Shown one piece after another: positions 23,524 through 33,667 of a stretch of DNA of 64,000 nucleotides. The position numbers and the translations under genes are program-made. Each line of letters opens with the position of its first letter. The stretch's first letter is position 1. The notes beneath the pieces were generated by a model. It worked only from the letters and a program-made list of their open reading frames with translations. It was not told where the DNA came from and did not search any database. Origin of the DNA: Chrysopilus asiliformis (Eukaryota; Arthropoda; Insecta; Diptera; Rhagionidae); the NCBI GenBank assembly GCA_964034945.1, contig OZ035964.1, forward strand, positions 1,200,001 through 1,264,000, read 5' to 3'.

Positions 23524-25194
23524 AATACGTCTAAAACCGATTTTGACACTATTTTGACATTTGAATTTGAAATATTATTGTTCGCCGTGAATTTCCGTGA
23601 ATTTGTGTACGTTATTTTTTCAATAAATAAAATATTATTGTTCGCTGTGTTCCGTGAATTTTCCGTGAAGTTCCAATCGTATTATTTTCCGGCAGAAGCT
23701 GAAGAATATCAAAATGGAGAACGTTACAAGGAAAAGCAGTACAAGGAAAAGCAGTACAAGGAAAAGACTGTCCCATTTCCCAGTAATCTCAAGGAGAGAC
23801 ATCCTCTTCATGAGGCCGATTACAAAAGTAGGATTAAGTGAAGAGATTGTTGAGCGTCTCAAGAATTGTGAGGGAGGCAATCGGAAAAAGGGGAGGGAAC
23901 ATCCTGAAGACGTTAACCCCGGAGATGCATTACTAAAGATTAAAAAGGAGAAGCGGAAGAAGAAAGAGAACATTTCATCTCCAAGCAGTAGTCCGCTTCG
24001 AAACGGAGTGAAGCCCAAGAGAACGATTTATCTTGGATCAAAACTCTTTGATTTCACTAGGCTACATTATAGTTTAAAATTACATCTAATGAAATATCTT
24101 TGTAATGTTCGCGTTTTAATTTCAAATAAATGCCTATAAGTTTATGTTACGCTAATTTTTACCTTTTCGAACCCCATTCCCACTACTTGTCACGCTTTTA
24201 GGTGCTGGCGCTAGAGTCTCACCGTATGTCAATTTTTGGTCGAAGCCGAACTTCGGTCTTCTAATTTCTTATCATTTCTAATATCTTGGACGAAAATGCT
24301 CCAATAAATTCTGAATGTAGTGTGTGAAACGAAATCTTACCGTGAAAAATTTTCTGCAAAAACGAGGTGCCGATAACGAAAAGGATACGTTTTGGTGGTG
24401 ATGGAAAAATTCAATTTTTTTTATCATTCTAAACACACTGGTGTAATTCATTTTTGTGTGTGATGACGGGATCTTGGCGTTACAAACGGTAAGGCAAATT
24501 TAATATACCCTTTGGTTTCACCATACGGGTATAAAAATGAAATTACATCGGATTCCTTTTTTTTGCCATGGCTGTGGGTGTTGCAAATCGTCCGCTACCA
24601 ATTGTAGAACGTAAATAAACGTTGTTTTCGGCATTCAAAAACGCAAAAAAAAAATCCACATCGTCCCAATTATTTATTGTATTTCATTGTGGCATATGGC
24701 AGATTCGGCGGTCAAATCGATAATTCATCACTACTTGCCCATCACTCTCGATGTCGTCGAAATCGCGAAGTAAACCATCACCGCCAAAAATCAAATCCAT
24801 TTTCTACATACACAAAAACCAATCACAGAATAATATAATCAATTCAATAAAAATCGACTACGCCAGTATTATATTATAGGTGAAGAAATCAAATTGGCAT
24901 AAATTCGAGTACTAACATCGCTAGACCCTCGATTTTGAGGGTCTAGGAAATAATGAGTACCAGCTAATACTCCGTACCAAAGTCCGTACTAAGGCGCGCT
25001 AGTACTTGGTGAAGAAATGACTTGATACCAATTTGAGTACCAAATTTTGGTCTCATACCGGTAATAGCGTTAGTACTCTGTGAAGAAATCGGCCGTTAGC
25101 CTTGCATTTTACGAGAAACGGAACTGTGCAAAATTTCTAGTCTCTAGCTCAATCCGTGCGCCCGCAATCCGCGCCACAGACGGACGGACGGACG

Positions 25195-25237
<43 letters not shown>

Positions 25238-26664
25238 GGACGGACATGCAAAAATTAATTATTTTTATCATTCTAAACACACTGGTATAATTCATTTTTG
25301 TGTGTGATGACGGGATCTTGGCGTTACAAACGGTAAGGCAAAGTTAGTATACCCTTGTTATACATACCATACGGGTATAAAAACCACGCGAAAAAATTTT
25401 GAATTTCGCAGGAATGCCTTATGAAGACTAAACTGGGCACAGAGATGGACTTTGATATTTGGAGCGACCAAACAGACGCAATTTTTTGGCGTCAAAATTT
25501 GTAGGATTTAGTATTTTTTTTTTTGGAGAGTTTTCGAACGGTTTTTTAAAGCATCTGCGTTCGTTTTTGGAGAGCTGAGCCATATGGATATTTCTGATCT
25601 GAGGATAATTAAAAAAGGACACTGTATGAGAATCATATCATAGTATATTAGATTTGGTATTCCGTTTGTAACGCATCGAACCAATCGTCGGACACAAAAA
25701 TGAACTACAGCAGGGTGTTAAGGATGTCAAAAGATTTTGATTGGTAAAAGCCTGTCCGTCTGTCTACCATTTGCACCATTCATTATTCTCCGTCGATGTC
25801 AAATTGCCACTGTGTATTTTTCATTGTGTGATTCCACCGTGCATTTCCACGCTTCTAACGTTCCACCGTGTTATTTCCACCGTGGAGTGTTCACCGTGCA
25901 GCTCCCCACCGTGCGAAATCCACATTGTAATTTCCACCGTGCAATTTTGACCGTGAAATTTTCACCGTGCATTTTTTACCGTGCGAAGTCCACAATGCAG
26001 TTTCCACCGCCTGACTTTCACCGTGTTATTTGCATCGTGAATGTCCCCGTGGTTTTTCCATTGTGCCATTTCCACCGTTTAATTTTCACGATGTAATTTT
26101 GAACTCGCAACGTCAGTCCATTTCTTTCTTTATGTATTATTATTGAAAAAAGATGCTAGGCCGCTAGATGTTAGACAGATAAGCTAGTTTGTATATCGTA
26201 GGGACCCGTTTTAAAACATAACAAAAGCTATAATTGCCAATTTGGCAATGATTGGAGACCCGTATGGTGATATTCGTATCAAAATTCGAACAGTTGTACC
26301 AAAATTCCACTTTGAAGTCAAACTTTCCAATAAGATTTTTTAAAACTTATTCCAATCGGATTTTGATGTATGGTAGTTTTATGTAGAATCATATCCCAAA
26401 TAACTTTTGTTCTTTGACTTTTTTGATAAGATGCATCGTTTTTGAGATATTCGCAAAAAACATTTTCGTTCGTACGGTCCATTTTTGCCCATTAACGAAC
26501 TTACGGCCAATTTCTTCACAGAGTACTAAAGTGGAGTCTAGCTAGTCCAGGTACTAGCTCTGATACTCGGTACCAACGAAAAGTTAGTACTTGTGCATTT
26601 CTTCACATCGCTAGTACCGGAGCTAAATTCATCAGCCGGTACTAGCGGCAAATACGTCTAAAAC
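23524..26664 (+). repeat. Array spacer U5
   Basis: ORF 23714-24139, microsatellite 25178-25246 (69 bp), minisatellite 25806-26097. It aligns with U2 at an offset of 17,324. Confidence 0.85.
23714..24139 (+). CDS. Unidentified 141-aa basic ORF (U5)
   Basis: Translation identical to the U1 copy. Confidence 0.35.
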   Translation: MENVTRKSSTRKSSTRKRLSHFPVISRRDILFMRPITKVGLSEEIVERLKNCEGGNRKKGREHPEDVNPGDALLKIKKEKRKKKENISSPSSSPLRNGVKPKRTIYLGSKLFDFTRLHYSLKLHLMKYLCNVRVLISNKCL

Positions 26665-27498
26665 TAAGCTAATAATTTTTATTGTTTTTTATATGTTGGT
26701 TTTGAGCTTTTTGTTCCGAAAAAGAAGATTGCATTCCATAGGCACCCGCCATGGTACACGAAATTTTTATCAAGAGTAAAAAACTCCAAACGCAAAGCTT
26801 ATAAATTGTACGTTCGCACTAGACTTAATATACATTATCAAACGTACTCGTATTTGCGCAAAAGATTTGCTGCTATTCAGAAGTCAAATTACAAATCTTA
26901 TTTATTAGATCTTCAAAACAATCTAGTCTCTGATCCGTCCAAATTTTGGAACTTCGTTAACTTAAAAAAAAAGTCATCTGGCTACCCTAAAAGAATGTTT
27001 CTTGATGAGACAGTTGCGAATTGTGAGAAAGATATTTTGAATCTATTCGCTGATTTTTTCCAGAGTGTCTACGTTGATCCTCCGGACGATAATTCTATAA
27101 ATTTATCATTATGTGAAAACATTGTTAATATTGGATCAATTGAACTAGATGTTGACTCTGTTCTTACCGAGTTGAATGGTTTAAATGTTAAGAAGGGGGC
27201 TGGGCCTGATCTTGTTTCTCCTTTCATTCTTAAGAATTGTGCCGAAAGTCTGTGCTATCCATTGACCACAATATTTAATTATTCTTTGCGTTTAGGTCAG
27301 TTTCCCTCTGCCTGGAAAACTTCCTATATAACACCTGTTTTTAAAAGTGATAGTAAGAATAATATAAAAAATTATCGCCCGATCGCGATTCTTCCCACTG
27401 TCGCCAAATTATTCGAAAAACTCGTGTGCAATGTTTTAACTGCCACGCTTAAGCAACACATATCCATCCATCAGCACGGATTCGTTAAAGGTCGATCA

Positions 27499-27965
27499 AG
27501 GAGCCGCTCCATTGCCATGACTTTTTCCCATGACAAAAAAATGCAGGAAACTAGAGCAAGATAGACTTATGTAGATCTAAAAAGGAATGACTGAATACAA
27601 GGTAAACGTTTTCCCTTCCAGTTTAACAACTTTATAGCAATCATAGCAAACCTTATGCTATGAATATAATGTTCAAATTGGCATGGTAACAAAGCTTTTG
27701 ACTATGCATGCGAAGGAGAAAAAGCTTTTAAAATGACATCACGCTATAATAACAGTTTCAAGGACAAGGGACAAATGTGATTGTAGTAGAAATCGCCATA
27801 ACATCGCCATAAAATCGCCATAACAAAAGAGGGGAAATTATTTTTGCATTTGCCGACAAATTTTTGCAGTTGATTCTTATCTCCCTTTCTCGCCAAGGTA
27901 TCTTCACATAAATGTGTCTCATTTTTTTTGTCATGGGAAAAAGTCATGGCAATGGAGCGGCTCCT
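27499..27965. mobile_element. MITE in LINE (copy before U6)
   Basis: 467 bp: same element with an 8-T run instead of 7 near 27925. The extra T puts the upstream ATG at 27912 in frame with RT. Confidence 0.85.
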
Positions 27966-29138
27966 TCAACTGCAACAAATTTAGTTGAATTTACAAATTA
28001 TTGCCAGTATAAAATAGAAGATGCTCACCAAGTTGATGCCATATATACGGATTTTTCAAAAGCGTTTGATCGTGTTCAACATAAGATTTTATTGAAAAAA
28101 CTCGCAATATTGGGAATACATTCTAGTCTTCTTTGTTGGTTATCGTCTTATTTATCTTCTCGCATGCAATGTGTAAAAATTTTTAATTTATTTTCACGAT
28201 TCTTTGTAGTTCGTTCTGGTGTCCCGCAAGGGAGTCATCTTGGCCCCCTTTTATTTATTTTATTTACTAATGACCTGTGTAACGTCCTTAAATCGTCTAA
28301 ATGTTTGCTGTATGCTGACGATCTGAAAGTTTTTCGAGTCGTAGACAGCTTTCAAGATTCTGATTTGTTGCAGAGTGATTTGAATGCACTGTCTGATTGG
28401 TGTGTAAAAAATTACATAACTTTAAACGTCTCTAAATGCTTTTCCATGTCACTCCATCGAAAGCTCAAGCCCGTACTTTTCGATTATAAAATTAGCAATA
28501 TAACAATTAATAGAGTTAATGCGATCAAAGATCTTGGGGTGGTGTTTGATATCAAACTAACGTTCAATAATCACATCGATTATATTACTTCAAAAGCGAA
28601 CGGACTTTTAGGTTTTATTATGCGTTTTTCCCGTGATCTAACTAATCCTTATGCGCTGAAAAGTATTTTTATAACTATTGTAAGGCCAATATTGGAATAT
28701 GCGTGTATTGTTTGGAGTCCCAATTATGAAGTTCACATTAAGCGAATAGAATCCATCCAAAAAAGATTTCTGCGATTTGCACTTCGCCGTCTGAGTTGGT
28801 CAGATAGGCTTGAGCTCCCGCCATACGTATCTAGGTGTACATTGATTAACCTTGACACGTTAGGTTTTCGTCGTGATTTGTTACGTACCATGTTTCTTTT
28901 TAATGTTATGTTAGGAATTATTGACTCCCCTGTAATTTTGTCAAAAATTGGTTTTAACGTCCCCTCCCGTTCTCTAAGATCTCACCCCTTTCTAAACGTA
29001 CCGTTCCATAGGACTGTTTACGGAACTAACGAGCCTATTAGCAATATGTGCCAGTTGTTCAACAATTGGTCAATGTTTTTTGATTTTAACATGTCTCGTG
29101 CTATGTTTCGTAAAAGAATCATTTTAAGTAAATTGTAG
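27912..29138 (+). pseudogene. LINE RT catalytic half, 408 codons from an ATG
   Basis: A true ATG at 27912 in the MITE, in frame because of the extra T, gives MCLIFFVMGK and then RT. It holds TDFSKAFD, SGVPQGS, YADD and the complete C-terminus. The N-terminal RT half is separate (26668-27564). Confidence 0.85.
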
Positions 29139-29360
29139 TTTTGATTTTGTTTTTCTGATGCACTATATATTTTATCTATTTTTTTATTGTAATTTTGCTT
29201 TTATTTATTTTTCTTTAATATTATTTTTCTTAAATCTATTGTATTTGTTGGAATCTGCCTGTTTTAGGATTTTTGTACCTGTTGGCTATGAAATTAATAA
29301 TAATAATACGTCTAAAACCGATTTTGACACTATTTTGACATTTGAATTTGAAATATTATT

Positions 29361-29381
29361 CACGGTAAGAAATAAAGTCTA
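29361..29381 (+). repeat. Left terminal inverted repeat of the 2.6-kb element
   Basis: 21 bp, perfect match to the reverse complement of 31931-31951. From here to about 29880 the DNA is non-coding, AT-rich and rich in AGTCTA and AAACTTT motifs. Confidence 0.85.
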
Positions 29382-29949
29382 AGTTTAAGACATTTTCGGT
29401 ATAATTTTTAGACTCTTAAAAGTTTAACACAATTTTAAAACTATTTTGGCATCAATTTCAAACTTTTTGAAGTCTAAAATGCATTTACATCCGAAAAGTC
29501 TAATTTTAAGTCATTTTAGTTTAGTATTTAGAACATAAGTTGACATAATACTAAATATAAAACTTTTCGGTTGATTTTTTAAACTCTAGACTCTTATTTT
29601 TAGAAATATAAAGTTTATAAATATCTATAGACTTTTTAATACTGAATTTTAGATACAAAGTTTGAATTTAAAATTTATTTAGTTTAAAAATTAAACTATG
29701 CGAGTTTTATCCAATTGACCAACAAAAACAAAAAACTGGAATAAAACTTTTTCTTTCTAAAATTTAAACTTCTTTTTTTATTTTTTAAACTTAATAGTTT
29801 TGAATCTAGTCTCGTAATTCTGGTATTATGGTATTGACGGGAAAAACAAATTCACAAACGGATGTTTTTCACATACACAAACATAAGAATCCGCAGCTGA
29901 AGCGAGGTACAGGCAATTCAAATAATTTCAGTTGCCTTTGACACCGTGA

Positions 29950-30150
29950 GTGGGAACGAAAAGCGATACTTGTCGAGTCTGTGGTGTTGCCTCTCATTCA
30001 ACTAAAAAAAACATGTCTTTGCGAAAGAGTGAAGGAGACGCTCAGTCAAACGTGAGTGGGACGTATATTGACTGTAATGCATGCGAGTCTTTATTTGAAA
30101 ACTTTTGTAACAATCGCGTCGGGAGAAGCGAAAATTTTCAATCAAAGTAA
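29950..30150 (+). CDS. Possible exon or short ORF with CxxC pairs
   Basis: A 66-codon frame beginning at GTG (no ATG until codon 22). It shows CRVCG, then about 30 residues later CNAC, then another Cys: a spacing that could bind zinc, faintly like ZAD-type domains. An in-frame stop lies directly upstream at 29947 and a GTGAGTGGG donor-like site lies inside. It may be an upstream exon fragment or chance. Confidence 0.2.
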   Translation: MGTKSDTCRVCGVASHSTKKNMSLRKSEGDAQSNVSGTYIDCNACESLFENFCNNRVGRSENFQSK

Positions 30151-30167
30151 TTTTATTCTAATTAAAA

Positions 30168-31479
30168 ATGGATATAGTTGGCCGATATATTCGCATAATT
30201 AAAAACAATTGTTCAAGATATGTAGTGATTAAAAAAGTGATGGAAAATGATAGCGAAATAACCTACGAAGATATTTTATATTCAGGTATGTATCTCCTAA
30301 TGCCAAATACGCAATTCTGATCGCTTATGGGGACAAAATTCTGCAAAACAAATAAAAATTACACAGCTCAGTAATTTTCCTAGCATATTTGAACAATTTT
30401 GGCCACAGAAATGATCAAAATTAGCTTTTGTGTAATTTTTTTTACCTTACATATTTGGAGGTTAGTTTCGATAATTTTTTTTTGTTCCAATTGGGTTGCA
30501 ATTCTGTCCGCTTTTTTTCGCACTCCGTCCTTTATACGGGGGAATTTGTTAATGTGGCTGGGTCAGTGCTTTCCCGGGGTTCATTCCTCGGGGAGAAAAT
30601 GCCGCGCTAGAAACAATAGCAAGTGGACGGAAGGCAACCGAAGTTGAAAACAAAAAATCCTTTCATTACAAAGATGTTTTTTAAGATTATTTTACAAATA
30701 TCGATTTATTACAGTTGCTACTGCATTCGACACAACTAGAGGCAATATTACCTTTTTCAAGGACAAAAATGGTAATACTTTATCAGAATATTTGACGGTT
30801 GCACTTGTTCATCAGTATATATATTGCTGCTCGATCGCACTTCAACTTTGTACAAATCATGAGCCAGGTGATTTATCAAGTTATAAACAACCATTGTTTC
30901 AATATTGTTTTTATCTTAATTTTTATTAGATCATGCATTAAAAAGGCGGAATTGTGGCATTACATCATCAGTCTCTATAACAAAAGAAGTACTAAATTCA
31001 ACTATTCAAATCACTTTTGCTTATAGTTTTTCCCTCTAGGCTATCAAAAAGTATACACAGGATAATGCCGATGCTATGGCATTATTGGGCTTATTGAAGT
31101 TATTGCCTGCGTCCCCAGGGAACAAGACCACTAGAAAAGTAGAAAAACCTTTAATTTTTAAGCCGGTAAGTCTTTATATACAAACAATAAAAATTCACAA
31201 AAAAAATAAATATAAATCTTTTAGCTACAGACTTCACCAGATGAATATAAAGAAGCTGGAAATAAGCAGCCCTATATAGTTGCTGTAGGTGCAACGAAAT
31301 CTTCGATTCACCAGTATTTTATTTTCATAGATGGTGAAATTTACTGTAGCTTTAAAATACAAGAAATGAATTCTAACATAATCATAAGTTTTTCAGAAAT
31401 AAACAATAAAGAAACATTTAATGTTATTAATATCTTAAATGAAACATTTCTATTGTCAAAATATAATGTATTATTATAA
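30168..31479 (+). CDS. Five-exon gene inside the 2.6-kb element, unknown function
   Basis: Exons read by eye: 30168-30285, 30715-30867, 30930-30988, 31040-31165 and 31225-31479 (TAA). Introns of 429, 62, 51 and 59 bp all have GT...AG (GTATGT, GTGATT, GTACTA, GTAAGT donors) and phases 1, 1, 0, 0 keep one frame; product 236 aa. The ATG is in good context (AAAAATGGAT) with an in-frame stop just before it. An alternative donor at 30971 (GTCTCT) would shorten exon 3 by 6 codons and stay in frame. The protein has no signal peptide, zinc finger or DDE triad that I can see. The C-terminus contains QPYIVAVGATKSSIHQYFIF. I do not recognise the family. It could be the element's own accessory gene or a captured host gene. 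Confidence 0.6.
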
Positions 31480-31483
31480 AATT

Positions 31484-31501
31484 TTAAATAAAAACAAATA
31501 A
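31484..31501 (+). promoter_or_regulatory. Polyadenylation signals of the five-exon gene
   Basis: Two AATAAA hexamers lie within about 25 bp of the TAA stop at 31477-31479, consistent with a real 3' end. Confidence 0.5.
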
Positions 31502-31550
31502 AAACTTTAATCCGAGTTTTTTAAACAAAAAATTAAAAACAAAAAAAAAA

Positions 31551-31830
31551 ACTAAAATGGCCTAGTTTTTAGACTTTTGGGACTATTTCTAAGATTTTTT
31601 TAGTCTACAATTCAAACTTTAAAGTTTTAAATTAAAACAAAAAAAAAACTAAAATGGCCTGGTTTTTAGACTTTTGGGACTATTTCTAAGATTTTTTAGT
31701 CTAGAATTAAAACTTTGAAGTTTTAAATTAAAACTAAAAAAACTAAAATGGCCAGGCTTTGAGACTTTTGGGACTAATTCTAAGATTTTTTAGTCTAGAA
31801 TTAAAACTTTAAAGTTTTAAATTAAAACCA
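31551..31830. repeat. Three 94-97-bp direct repeats
   Basis: Units begin ACTAAAATGGCC at 31551, 31648 and 31742. Each carries TTTTTAGACTTTTGGGACT and TTTTTTAGTCTA, so each can also pair with itself and with the AGTCTA-rich left end. They are probably subterminal repeats of the element. Confidence 0.8.
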
Positions 31831-31930
31831 AAAAGGCTTATCTTGAGCTCGGTTTTTTAGACAATCAAAAGTTTTAATTTAAAACTCAAATAGTTTGGTG
31901 ACTATATACAAACCTTAAAAGTTTTAAAAC

Positions 31931-31951
31931 TAGACTTTATTTCTTACCGTG
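31931..31951 (-). repeat. Right terminal inverted repeat of the 2.6-kb element
   Basis: Perfect inverse of 29361-29381. The unit sequence resumes at 31952 (TTGTTCGCC). Confidence 0.85.
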
Positions 31952-32087
31952 TTGTTCGCCGTGAATTTCCGTGAATTTGTGTACATTATTTTTTCAATAA
32001 ATAAAATATTATTGTTCGCTGTGTTCCGTGAATTTTCCGTGAAGTTCCAATCGTATTATTTTCCGGCAGAAGCTGAAGAATATCAAA

Positions 32088-32528
32088 ATGGAGAACGTTT
32101 CAAGGAAAAGCAGTACAAGGAAAAGCAGTACAAGGAAAAGCAGTACAAGGAAAAGACTGTCCCATTTGCCAGTAATCTCAAGGAGAGACATCCTCTTCAT
32201 GAGGCCGATTACAAAAGTAGGATTAAGTGAAGAGATTGTTGAGCGTCTCAAGAATTGTGAGGGAGGCAATCGGAAAAAGGGGAGGGAACATCCTGAAGAC
32301 GTTAACCCCGGAGATGCATTACTAAAGATTAAAAAGGAGAAGCGGAAGAAGAAAGAGAACATTTCATCTCCAAGCAGTAGTCCGCTTCGAAACGGAGTGA
32401 AGCCCAAGAGAACGATTTATCTTGGATCAAAACTCTTTGATTTCACTAGGCTACATTATAGTTTAAAATTACATCTAATGAAATATCTTTGTAATGTTCG
32501 CGTTTTAATTTCAAATAAATGCCTATAA
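32088..32528 (+). CDS. Unidentified basic ORF, 146 aa (U6)
   Basis: As at 632 with one extra 15-bp repeat, hence five more residues. The 2.6-kb element lies 136 bp upstream. Confidence 0.35.
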   Translation: MENVSRKSSTRKSSTRKSSTRKRLSHLPVISRRDILFMRPITKVGLSEEIVERLKNCEGGNRKKGREHPEDVNPGDALLKIKKEKRKKKENISSPSSSPLRNGVKPKRTIYLGSKLFDFTRLHYSLKLHLMKYLCNVRVLISNKCL

Positions 32529-33584
32529 GTTTATGTTACGTTAATTTTTACCTTTTCGAACCCCATTCCCACTACTTGTCACGCTTTTAGGTGCTGGCGC
32601 TAGAGTCTCACCGTATGTCAATTTTTGGTCGAAGCCGAACTTCGGTCTTCTAATTTCTTATCATTTCTAATATCTTGGACGAAAATGCTCCAATAAATTC
32701 TGAATGTAGTGTGTGAAACGAAATCTTACCGTGAAAAATTTTCTGCAAAAACGAGGTGCCGAAAACGAAAAGGATACGTTTGGTGGTGATGGAAAAATTC
32801 AATTTTTTTTTATCATTCTAAACACACTGGTGTAATTCATTTTTGTGTGTGATGACGGGATCTTGGCGTTACAAACGGTAAGGCAAATTTAATATACCCT
32901 TTGGTTTCACCATACGGGTATAAAAATGAAATTACATCGGATTCCTTTTTTTTGCCATGGCTGTGGGTGTTGCAAATCGTCCGCTACCAATTGTAGAACG
33001 TAAATAAACGTTGTTTTCGGCATTCAAAAACGCAAAAAAAAATCCACATCGTCCCAATTATTTATTGTATTTCATTGTGGCATATGGTAGATTCGGCGGT
33101 CAAATCGATAATTCATCACTACTTGCCCATCACTCTCGATGTCGTCGAAATCGCGAAATAAACCATCACCGCCAAAAATCAAATCCATTTTCTACATACA
33201 CAAAAACCAATCACAGAATAATATAATCAATTCAATAAAAATCGACTACGCCAGTATTATATTATAGGTGAAGAAATCAAATTGGCATAAATTCGAGTAC
33301 TAACATCGCTAGACCCTCGATTTTGAGGGTCTAGGAAATAATGAGTACCAGCTAATACTCCGTACCAAAGTCCGTACTAAGGCGCGCTAGTACTTGGTGA
33401 AGAAATGACTTGATACCAATTTGAGTACCAAATTTTGGTCTAATACCGGTAATAGCGTTAGTACTCTGTGAAGAAATCGGCCGTTAGCCTTGCATTTTAC
33501 GAGAAACGGAACTGCAAAATTTCTAGTCTCTAGCTCAATCCGTGCGCCCGCAATCCGCGCCACAGACGGACGGACGGACGGACG

Positions 33585-33667
<83 letters not shown>

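Larger units (their letters stand above)
26665..29304 (+). mobile_element. LINE copy before U6, most intact
   Basis: MITE at 27499-27965 (one extra T). No 19-bp deletion and the CCCG form. Apart from the MITE, the coding sequence is open from 26668 to 29138: 277 codons before the MITE and 389 after the TCA duplicate. It is still truncated at the 5' end. 3' target duplication 29305-29318. Confidence 0.9.
29361..31951 (+). mobile_element. 2,591-bp TIR element carrying a spliced gene
   Basis: Compared with the uninterrupted units (AAATATTATTGTTCGCC), this insertion adds 2,591 bp and duplicates only TT. The terminal inverted repeats are a perfect 21 bp beginning CACGGTAAGAAATAAAG; left 29361-29381, right 31931-31951. 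Subterminal AT-rich DNA on both sides is full of AGTCTA/TAGACT motifs. CAC termini with a 2-bp duplication would fit the CMC (CACTA-Mirage-Chapaev) group, but that is inference. It is present in only one unit, so it arrived after amplification. No transposase is visible. Confidence 0.85.
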
